Positions 17,177 through 22,960 of a DNA stretch of 39,948 nucleotides are shown here, piece by piece. The position numbers and the translations under genes were made by a program. The notes under the pieces are model-generated. The model was not told the origin of the DNA, searched no databases, and was given only the letters and a program-made list of their open reading frames with translations. The stretch comes from HGM11788 sp964654945 (GTDB taxonomy: Bacteria; Bacillota; Clostridia; Lachnospirales; CAG-274): positions 1 to 39,948 of the forward strand of contig CAZZLN010000010.1 of the NCBI GenBank assembly GCA_964654945.1, given 5' to 3'. Positions within the stretch are counted from its first letter, which is position 1, and each line of letters begins with the position of its first letter.

Positions 17177-17205
17177 AGTATATCATTCGAACATATGTTT
17201 GTCAA
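17177..17205 (-). promoter_or_regulatory. Canonical promoter of the sigma-like regulator gene
   Basis: On the - strand TTGACA (17200-17205) is followed by a 17-nt spacer and TATACT (17177-17182), about 40 nt before the start codon. The -35 is consensus and the -10 has one mismatch. Confidence 0.85.
17188..17201. promoter_or_regulatory. LexA (DinR)-box-like operator
   Basis: CGAACATATGTTTG is a near-perfect match to the Gram-positive LexA box CGAACRNRYGTTYC, differing at the last base. It fills most of the promoter spacer and overlaps the -35, an ideal position for repression. SOS control is inferred from sequence only. Confidence 0.65.
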
Positions 17206-17208
17206 TAT

Positions 17209-17263
17209 TGTTTTTTAAATAAAAATGAAAAAAGACGGCTAATGACCGTCTTATTGTACATTA
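17209..17263. repeat. 55-bp direct repeat, left copy at the gap edge
   Basis: These 55 bases are identical to 17364-17418. They end exactly where the N run starts and contain terminator copy 1. Confidence 0.97.
17226..17252 (-). terminator. Terminator hairpin, copy 1
   Basis: AAGACGG (17232-17238) pairs with CCGTCTT (17246-17252). Read on the - strand, the stem ends in a T run. It lies just upstream of the regulator promoter and would stop read-through from the EamA side. Confidence 0.75.
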
Positions 17264-17363
17264 NNNNNNNNNNNNNNNNNNNNNNNNNNNNNNNNNNNNN
17301 NNNNNNNNNNNNNNNNNNNNNNNNNNNNNNNNNNNNNNNNNNNNNNNNNNNNNNNNNNNNNNN
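17264..17363. other. Assembly gap of exactly 100 N
   Basis: One hundred consecutive N, the usual placeholder for a gap of unknown size. Both edges carry the same 55-bp sequence, so the true distance may be zero (contig ends sharing a 55-mer) or a tandem array may be collapsed here. Confidence 0.99.
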
Positions 17364-17418
17364 TGTTTTTTAAATAAAAATGAAAAAAGACGGCTAATGA
17401 CCGTCTTATTGTACATTA
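17364..17418. repeat. 55-bp direct repeat, right copy at the gap edge
   Basis: Identical over 55 bases to 17209-17263, starting at the first base after the N run. Holds terminator copy 2 (hairpin 17387-17407). Confidence 0.97.
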
Positions 17419-17515
17419 CTTGATTATCACTTTTATTATAAATACTTAAAAAACAACTCTTTTCTTTATTATCGTAAAAAAACAAAAGACGGCTATCAAC
17501 CGTCTTATTGTACAT
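17419..17515 (-). terminator. Terminator copy 3 with a duplicated EamA 3' end
   Basis: AAGACGG / CCGTCTT recurs at about 17486-17506, 99 bp from copy 2, and lies directly after the EamA stop as that gene's natural terminator. The bases around 17462-17486 closely resemble the last codons of the EamA gene (17522-17548). The repeated unit therefore seems to be gene 3' end plus terminator, in diverged tandem copies. Confidence 0.7.
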
Positions 17516-17518
17516 TTA

Positions 17519-18376
17519 CTAATTATCTTTATTATTATAAAAAAACAAAATAACCGAAACTGAACATATTATAATATATCCGATTATACTCCAGATTACG
17601 GGAATTTCATCAAATAAAAAATATCCTAAAAATGCAGCAAAAATTATCTGGGAATAATCAAATACCGAAACCTCTTTAGCCGGTGCATTTGTATAAGCAG
17701 CAGTTATTGCAAACTGACCTCCCGATGCAGCAAGTCCGGCACATAAAAGAATAATCAGCTGATATAATGTCATTGGAGCATAATCAAAAATTATAAAAGG
17801 AAGTGTCACAACACAGCTGAAAGCCGAAAAGAAAAACACTATTTTTGGCCCTGCAACATTTCTTGCACCTAATGCTCTGACAGCCGTATATGCAGCTCCT
17901 GCACCAACACCGCCCATAAAACCTATGAGAGCAGGCAGGGTTTCAGTAAAATTCATAGAAGGTCTTATTATAAATAATGAACCTATAAAAGCAATGATTA
18001 CACCTAAAATCTGAATAAACTTTGGTTTTTCCTTTAAGAACAAAAATGAAAATATAATTGCAAAAAAAGGTGAAAGCTTATTAAGCATTGAGGCATCAGA
18101 CACATTAAGTCTTGAAACAGCATAAAAATTTCCGAGAATACCAAGTGTTCCGCAGGCAGAACGAATTATTAACAAGGGCAAATCGGATTTATTATATTTA
18201 AAGCCTGTTTTTGAAGTTATAAGAATAAAAGCTGCTGCTATAACCGCTATAAAATTTCTGAAAAAGCTTTTCTGAATTGTGGGTAAATCACCTGACAGCT
18301 TAACAAAGCAATTCATAACAGCAAAGCAAAAGGCTGAAAGTATTATATAAAATATTGCTTTTTGTTTTTTTGACAT
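17519..18376 (-). CDS. EamA/DMT superfamily transporter
   Basis: This is a ten-helix drug/metabolite transporter family protein with two EamA repeats. Hydrophobic segments run along the whole length. The first-repeat hallmark RSACGTLGILGNFYAVSRL and the Pro/Gly-rich LFLKEKPKFIQILGVIIAFIGSL are typical, followed by LFDEIPVIWSIIGYIII near the C-terminus. The substrate is not predictable. The start at 18376 is preferred over an in-frame TTG at 18394, because GGAGG (18387-18391) precedes the ATG with a workable 10-nt spacing. It is transcribed alone, downstream of the tRNA cluster terminator, and ends at the duplicated terminators. Confidence 0.9.
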   Translation of the reverse strand: MSKKQKAIFYIILSAFCFAVMNCFVKLSGDLPTIQKSFFRNFIAVIAAAFILITSKTGFKYNKSDLPLLIIRSACGTLGILGNFYAVSRLNVSDASMLNKLSPFFAIIFSFLFLKEKPKFIQILGVIIAFIGSLFIIRPSMNFTETLPALIGFMGGVGAGAAYTAVRALGARNVAGPKIVFFFSAFSCVVTLPFIIFDYAPMTLYQLIILLCAGLAASGGQFAITAAYTNAPAKEVSVFDYSQIIFAAFLGYFLFDEIPVIWSIIGYIIICSVSVILFFYNNKDN

Positions 18377-18401
18377 AATATAAAAATCCTCCAAAAATTA
18401 C

Positions 18402-18430
18402 AAAAAAGACTGCTGAAAAACAACAGTCTT
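18402..18430 (-). terminator. Intrinsic terminator of the Asn-Glu-Cys tRNA unit
   Basis: On the - strand AAGACTGTTG pairs with CAGCAGTCTT (one G.U) around a 4-nt loop, followed by six T. It lies directly after tRNA-Cys and before the EamA gene. Confidence 0.85.
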
Positions 18431-18434
18431 AAAA

Positions 18435-18506
18435 AGGCGACACCCAGATTCGAACTGGGGATCGTGGAGTTGCAGTCCAATGCCTTAGCCACTTGGCTAT
18501 GTCGCC
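18435..18506 (-). tRNA. tRNA-Cys (GCA)
   Basis: The acceptor GGCGACA / TGTCGCC, D-arm, T-loop GTTCGAATC and anticodon loop CTGCAAC (anticodon GCA) are clear. The discriminator is T, as expected for Cys. No CCA is encoded. It is the last gene of the Asn-Glu-Cys unit. Confidence 0.97.
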
Positions 18507-18521
18507 CCATTAATATAAAAA

Positions 18522-18593
18522 TGACCCGTAGGGGAATCGAACCCCTGTTTTAGCCGTGAGAGGGCCACGTCTTAGCCGCTTGACCAACGGGCC
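18522..18593 (-). tRNA. tRNA-Glu (CTC)
   Basis: The acceptor GGCCCGT / ACGGGTC, T-loop GTTCGATTC and anticodon loop CTCTCAC (anticodon CTC, reading GAG) define a Glu tRNA of 72 nt. No CCA is encoded. The CTC isoacceptor is the rarer of the two in AT-rich genomes. Confidence 0.95.
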
Positions 18594-18629
18594 AAATCAC
18601 ACTGATAAGCTTATTATTATCATAAAAAA

Positions 18630-18701
18630 CTCCCCGAGTAGGATTCGAACCTACGACCTATCGGTTAACAGCCGAGTGCTCTACCGCTGAGCTATCGAGG
18701 A
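18630..18701 (-). tRNA. tRNA-Asn (GTT)
   Basis: The acceptor TCCTCGA / TCGGGGA with a G.T pair, a complete D-arm (AGCTCAGCGGTAGAGC), T-loop GTTCGAATC and anticodon loop CTGTTAA (anticodon GTT) are seen. It is the first gene after the promoter at 18717-18745. Confidence 0.96.
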
Positions 18702-18716
18702 TTATCAGCAAAAATA

Positions 18717-18745
18717 ATATTACCACACAATAGTATCTTTGTCAA
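18717..18745 (-). promoter_or_regulatory. Promoter of the Asn-Glu-Cys tRNA unit
   Basis: TTGACA (18740-18745), 17-nt spacer, TAATAT (18717-18722) on the - strand, ending 15 nt before tRNA-Asn. A consensus -35 is typical of stable-RNA promoters. Confidence 0.85.
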
Positions 18746-18782
18746 GGATTTTTTAATAAATTTTTACATTTTTAAATGAATA

Positions 18783-18818
18783 AAAAAGAACCCCAATGAT
18801 ATAAAATCATCAAGGCCC
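18783..18818 (-). terminator. Intrinsic terminator after tRNA-Leu
   Basis: On the - strand CCTTGATGAT pairs with ATCATTGGGG using three wobble pairs, followed by TTCTTTTTTA. It separates tRNA-Leu from the next promoter. Confidence 0.7.
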
Positions 18819-18826
18819 TTTTGATA

Positions 18827-18912
18827 TGCCCGAGACCGGAATCGAACCGGTACGGGATTTAACTCCCGCAGGATTTTAAGTCCTGTGCGTCTGCCAGTTC
18901 CGCCACTCGGGC
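18827..18912 (-). tRNA. tRNA-Leu (TAA)
   Basis: An 86-nt class II tRNA with a long variable arm (CGGGAGTTAAATCCCGT), acceptor GCCCGAG / CTCGGGC and anticodon loop CTTAAAA (anticodon TAA, reading UUA). The discriminator is A. No CCA is encoded. Confidence 0.97.
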
Positions 18913-18939
18913 AAAAACCTGCCATAAAGACAGGTTTTA
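18913..18939 (-). terminator. Hairpin between tRNA-Val and tRNA-Leu
   Basis: AAAACCTG pairs with CAGGTTTT around a short loop, with five T at the 3' side on the - strand. It may partly terminate, or mark a processing site. tRNA-Leu has no room for its own promoter behind it. Confidence 0.6.
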
Positions 18940-18941
18940 AG

Positions 18942-19014
18942 TGGGAACAACAGGGCTCGAACCTGTGACCCCCTGCTTGTAAGGCAGGTGCTCTCCCAGC
19001 TGAGCTATGCTCCC
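18942..19014 (-). tRNA. tRNA-Val (TAC)
   Basis: The acceptor GGGAGCA / TGTTCCC, T-loop GTTCGAGCC and anticodon loop CTTACAA (anticodon TAC) define it. It is 73 nt with discriminator A and no encoded CCA. Confidence 0.96.
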
Positions 19015-19020
19015 ATGTGG

Positions 19021-19094
19021 CGACCTGGAAGGGGCTCGAACCCTCGACCTCTGGCGTGACAGGCCAGCGCTCTAACCAGCTGAGCTACCAGGCC
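19021..19094 (-). tRNA. tRNA-Asp (GTC)
   Basis: The acceptor GGCCTGG / CCAGGTC, T-loop GTTCGAGCC and anticodon loop CTGTCAC (anticodon GTC) define it, with discriminator G. CCA follows the discriminator (19018-19020 on the complement) and may be encoded. It is the first gene after the promoter at 19117-19145. Confidence 0.96.
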
Positions 19095-19116
19095 ACATTT
19101 ACTAGCAACAAAATAT

Positions 19117-19145
19117 AGTATACATTAGAATATATATTTTGTCAA
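19117..19145 (-). promoter_or_regulatory. Promoter of the Asp-Val(-Leu) tRNA unit
   Basis: TTGACA (19140-19145), 17-nt spacer, TATACT (19117-19122) on the - strand. A near-consensus, strong stable-RNA promoter about 22 nt before tRNA-Asp. Confidence 0.9.
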
Positions 19146-19177
19146 GCTTTTTTTTAAATTTTTTAATTTTTTTATTC

Positions 19178-19573
19178 TTATTGAATTTTATCAAATATTT
19201 CTTTTATTTCACCGGTTTTATTTAAAATTATTCTTTTAAACAAAACAAGAACTCCCGCACCAATTACCATAAGCAAAATCTGATAATCATAAAGCTGAAA
19301 TCCCATAAAAAATGTTCCAAGAAGAAAAACAACATATAAGCATACAACTACAGCAGCAATATTTCTTATAATATTTTCAACAGGAAATTCTCCCTTTATA
19401 ACACAGCCTAAGGGATTAGATAAAATATTGCCTTTAAATACAATTTTTTCATTTTTGTTTTTAATAATAATTATTTTATCGTTAATTTCACATTTATATT
19501 TATCTTTAAAATTTTGATTTATTTTATTTTTTAAATTACTTGTATCTTTTATACCATATTGTTTTTCAAACAT
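19178..19573 (-). CDS. Small two-helix membrane protein, hypothetical
   Basis: I do not recognise a family. The first about 65 residues are Lys/Asn/Ile-rich with an alternating pattern suggesting a small beta domain (EINDKIIIIKNKNEKIVFKG). Two transmembrane helices follow at about 70-92 and 96-113, then a charged tail. GAGG precedes the ATG. It begins 11 nt after the phosphonoacetaldehyde hydrolase stop and is almost certainly cotranscribed with it. Nothing else ties it to phosphonates. Confidence 0.7.
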   Translation of the reverse strand: MFEKQYGIKDTSNLKNKINQNFKDKYKCEINDKIIIIKNKNEKIVFKGNILSNPLGCVIKGEFPVENIIRNIAAVVVCLYVVFLLGTFFMGFQLYDYQILLMVIGAGVLVLFKRIILNKTGEIKEIFDKIQ

Positions 19574-19584
19574 AATAAAACCTC

Positions 19585-20379
19585 TTATTTAAGTATTCCG
19601 TTTTGAATAGCATTTATGACATAAGGCAGAGATTTAAGGTTATTCATAACATAAAATGCTCCTGCTTTTTCAAATTTTTTTCTTACTTCTTTTCTTTTAT
19701 ATTCTTTTTCATCATCGGAAAGTAATTCGAATTCATCATAGCTCAGACCCATTTCTGAGCTTCCGTCAGTAATGCCTATTGAATAAACCCCTGCATTAAC
19801 TCCCTCTTTAATATCATTTATGGTATCCCCTACTTTTATAACATTTTTAACTGAATTTATGCCAAGCTTTTCCATATTTTTAAATATCATATAAGGCTTT
19901 GGTCTGCCCTGCCCGTTAGTATCTTCGGAATTTATAACAAGGTCAATATAAATTTTTTTATTTTTAGTTACATTCATTAAAACATCAACCATTTCATGAG
20001 TATAGCTTGTAGTTGAACCAATTCTTATACCAAGCTCTCTTAAATGGTCAATAGTTGTTTTAACATGTTCTTTAGGCTCTGTATTTTCCTTAAATTTTTT
20101 TATAATATATTTTTCAAATTTACGATTTATTTCACTTACATCGCCTTCATTTGGTTCCATACCTGTTTTTTCAAACCATAATTTACTTATTCTTGGTATT
20201 TGTAAAATTTTTCTGACGTGGTCAGCCTTATCAAGCCCCATACCGTTTCTTGTTTCTTCATTTTTAAGCTCAATATCATATTCTTTAAATATATCCTTAT
20301 AGGTTTCAACAGATGCCATACAGCCATAATCCACAAGAGTTCCTGCCCAGTCAAAAATAACTGCTTCAATTTTTCCCAT
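19585..20379 (-). CDS. phnX: Phosphonoacetaldehyde hydrolase
   Basis: PhnX, a HAD-superfamily enzyme, splits the C-P bond of phosphonoacetaldehyde to acetaldehyde and phosphate through a Schiff base. Diagnostic features are IEAVIFDWAGTLVDYG (nucleophile Asp and family-specific WAG), the cap-domain segment MGLDKADHVR with the Schiff-base Lys, and the late HAD motif KVGDTINDIKEG. The length of 264 aa is normal. The usual partner, 2-aminoethylphosphonate transaminase, is not nearby, so it may be encoded elsewhere. The promoter is at 20412-20440 and AAAGGAAG is the ribosome binding site. Confidence 0.88.
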   Translation of the reverse strand: MGKIEAVIFDWAGTLVDYGCMASVETYKDIFKEYDIELKNEETRNGMGLDKADHVRKILQIPRISKLWFEKTGMEPNEGDVSEINRKFEKYIIKKFKENTEPKEHVKTTIDHLRELGIRIGSTTSYTHEMVDVLMNVTKNKKIYIDLVINSEDTNGQGRPKPYMIFKNMEKLGINSVKNVIKVGDTINDIKEGVNAGVYSIGITDGSSEMGLSYDEFELLSDDEKEYKRKEVRKKFEKAGAFYVMNNLKSLPYVINAIQNGILK

Positions 20380-20411
20380 TATATCACTTCCTTTGAGAAT
20401 GTTTTAAAATA

Positions 20412-20440
20412 ATTATATCATATATAATTTTTTATTTCAA
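20412..20440 (-). promoter_or_regulatory. Promoter of phnX
   Basis: TTGAAA (20435-20440), 17-nt spacer, TATAAT (20412-20417) on the - strand, immediately after the gyrA terminator. The leader is about 25 nt. Confidence 0.85.
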
Positions 20441-20441
20441 C

Positions 20442-20471
20442 AAAAACAGCACAGGCAACAAACCTGTGCTG
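20442..20471 (-). terminator. Intrinsic terminator of gyrBA
   Basis: On the - strand CAGCACAGG pairs perfectly with CCTGTGCTG around a 7-nt loop, followed by TTTTTG. It starts 8 nt after the gyrA stop. Confidence 0.93.
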
Positions 20472-20478
20472 AAATATA

Positions 20479-22947
20479 TTATTCAACATCAACAGCGTCT
20501 TCAGTAATCTTATCAATACTCATAACAGTAACACCATTTTCAAGATTAATAAGCTTAACACCCTGTGTAACTCTGCCAACAGTTGATATATCCTTAATTC
20601 TTATTCTGATAACAACGCCCTGACTTGTGACCATAATAAGCTCTTCAGTATCTTTAACCATTGCAAGTCCCATAACATTACCTGTTTTTTCAGTAATCTT
20701 ATAGGATTTAAGACCCTTTCCGCCTCTTGATTGAACTCTGTAGTTATCAATACTTGTGCATTTTCCAAAGCCTTTTTCAGTCACAAGAAGCACCTTATAT
20801 TCAGGGTCAATTCTGTTTGCACCAACAACTGCATCGTCATCACTTAAATTAATGGCTTTAACACCGGAAGCAGTTCTGCCTGTGGAACGAACGTCATTTT
20901 CATTAAATCTGATGCCCATACCCTTTTTAGTCACTGCAAATATATGGTCGTTGCCTTTAGTTTCAAAAACTGAAATAAGCTCGTCATTATCTCTGAGACC
21001 AACAGCAATAAGACCATTATTTCTGATATTTCCATAGGCATAAATATCTGTCTTTTTAACTATACCATTTTTAGTAACCATCATAAGATATTTATTATCT
21101 CCAAAGCCTTTTACCGGAATAACGGCACTTATTGTTTCACCCTCAGAAAGATTGAGAAGATTTATAACGGGAGTACCCTTTGCATTTCTGCCGGCTTCGG
21201 GAATTTCCCAAGTTTTGGTTTTATAAACCTTACCCTTGTTTGTAAAATAAAGAATATAGCTGTGGTTAGAGCTTAGGAATATCTTTTTAACAGAATCTTC
21301 TTCTCTTGTTTGCATACCTATAACGCCTCTGCCGCCTCTGTTTTGGCTTTTATAGGTATCAAGAGGTATTCTCTTAATATAATTAAGCTGTGTCATAGTA
21401 ATTACAGACATTTCATCAGCAATTAAATCTTCCATATTAATTTCGCCCATATCAGGAATAAGCTTGGTTTTTCTTTCATCACCGAATTTTCTCTTTATTT
21501 CAAGAATTTCAGACTTAATAACACCAAAAAGCTTATTTTCATCAGCAAGAACAGCTTTCATTTCTTCTGCAAAAGCAGTAAGCTCTTTATATTCATTCTG
21601 AAGCTTTTCTCTTTCCATACCAACAAGGCTTCTGAATCTCATTTCACATATAGCATTTACCTGAATATCACTAAATTCAAATCTTTCAATAAGTCTTTCT
21701 TTAGCTTCGGGAGTTGTTCTTGAGCTTCTTAATATTGAAATAACCTCATCAATATTGTCAAGTGCCTTTAAAAATCCCTCTAAAATATGAAGTCTTTCAA
21801 GAGCCTTATTAAGGTCAAATCTTGTTCTTCTTGTAACAACATCTTCTTGGAATTTAAGATAATTTTCAAGAATTTCCTTTATATTAAGAACCTTTGGAAC
21901 CCCGTCCACAATAGCAAGAAAATTAATGCTGTAATTTTCCTGCAGCTGTGAATATTTATAGAGATTATTAAGTACAATTTCAGCAGAAGCGTCTTTTTTA
22001 ACTTCGATTGCAATATGAATGCCGTTTCTGTCATTTGTACTATCCTGAATACCTGAAATACCCTCAATTTTTTTATCCTTAACAAGGTCTGCAATACCCT
22101 GAATCATTCTGGATTTATTAACCTGATAAGGAATTTCCGTAATTAAAATTTCTTCTCTGCCGTTAGGCTTTGTTATAATTTCAGCTTCTGCTCTTAATTT
22201 TATTTTTCCTCTGCCTGTTTTATAGGCACTTAAAATACCCAGCTTGCCTAAAATATTTCCCCCTGTGGGAAAATCAGGCCCTTTAATAATTTCGCATATT
22301 TCGTCAATATCGGTTTCTCTGTTTTCTTCAATTTTGTTATCAATTATTTTGACAATACCGTCTATAACCTCTGAAAGATTATGAGGAGGAATATTTGTTG
22401 CCATACCCACTGCAATACCGCTTGAGCCATTTACAAGAAGATTGGGAATTCTTGAAGGCAAAACTGTAGGCTCCATAAAATCTCCGTCATAGTTTGGTAT
22501 AAAATCAACAGTATCTTTATCTATATCAGCAAGCATTTCAAGGGATATTCTTGAAAGTCTGGCTTCTGTATATCTTGCTGCTGCTGCAGGATAACCGTCA
22601 ATAGAGCCAAAATTACCATGACCATCCACAAGAGTATATCTCATAGAAAAATCCTGAGCAAGTCTGACAAGTGCATCATATATGGCAGCATCACCATGAG
22701 GGTGATATTTACCCATTGTATCACCGGTAATTCTTGCACATTTTTTATGTGCCTTGTTAGGTGCAAGACCCATTTCATTCATAGAATATAAAATTCTTCT
22801 GTGAACAGGCTTTAAACCATCTCTGACATCAGGCAAGGCTCTTGCTACAATTACACTCATTGCATAGTCAATATATGAAGATTTCATTGTTTCGGAAATC
22901 TCCGCAGTGACTATTTTGTCATATTGCGTATTGTTGTTTTCGTCCAT
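20479..22947 (-). CDS. gyrA: DNA gyrase subunit A
   Basis: GyrA cuts and rejoins DNA in the gyrase A2B2 complex that introduces negative supercoils. The catalytic Tyr is Y126 (AARYTEAR). The C-terminal half holds repeated beta-pinwheel blades, with a GyrA box-like QNRGGRG followed by the usual GKVYKTKTWEIP pattern. At 822 aa it is full length. The quinolone-determining region reads HPHGDAAIYD, with Ala87 where Escherichia coli has Ser83 and Asp91 at its Asp87. The gene lies 13 nt after gyrB and ends at a strong terminator. Confidence 0.98.
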   Translation of the reverse strand: MDENNNTQYDKIVTAEISETMKSSYIDYAMSVIVARALPDVRDGLKPVHRRILYSMNEMGLAPNKAHKKCARITGDTMGKYHPHGDAAIYDALVRLAQDFSMRYTLVDGHGNFGSIDGYPAAAARYTEARLSRISLEMLADIDKDTVDFIPNYDGDFMEPTVLPSRIPNLLVNGSSGIAVGMATNIPPHNLSEVIDGIVKIIDNKIEENRETDIDEICEIIKGPDFPTGGNILGKLGILSAYKTGRGKIKLRAEAEIITKPNGREEILITEIPYQVNKSRMIQGIADLVKDKKIEGISGIQDSTNDRNGIHIAIEVKKDASAEIVLNNLYKYSQLQENYSINFLAIVDGVPKVLNIKEILENYLKFQEDVVTRRTRFDLNKALERLHILEGFLKALDNIDEVISILRSSRTTPEAKERLIERFEFSDIQVNAICEMRFRSLVGMEREKLQNEYKELTAFAEEMKAVLADENKLFGVIKSEILEIKRKFGDERKTKLIPDMGEINMEDLIADEMSVITMTQLNYIKRIPLDTYKSQNRGGRGVIGMQTREEDSVKKIFLSSNHSYILYFTNKGKVYKTKTWEIPEAGRNAKGTPVINLLNLSEGETISAVIPVKGFGDNKYLMMVTKNGIVKKTDIYAYGNIRNNGLIAVGLRDNDELISVFETKGNDHIFAVTKKGMGIRFNENDVRSTGRTASGVKAINLSDDDAVVGANRIDPEYKVLLVTEKGFGKCTSIDNYRVQSRGGKGLKSYKITEKTGNVMGLAMVKDTEELIMVTSQGVVIRIRIKDISTVGRVTQGVKLINLENGVTVMSIDKITEDAVDVE

Positions 22948-22960
22948 TTTTATCTACCTC

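Noticed and set aside
17209..17510. Hairpin repeats considered as a CRISPR array
   Set aside because: Only two or three unequal copies with AT-rich, non-unique spacers and terminator structure; no cas genes nearby.
17261..17515. Open frame on the - strand with a repeated MYNKTV peptide running into the gap
   Set aside because: It lies within duplicated terminators and ends in N; the repeat of the peptide reflects the DNA repeat. No family resemblance.
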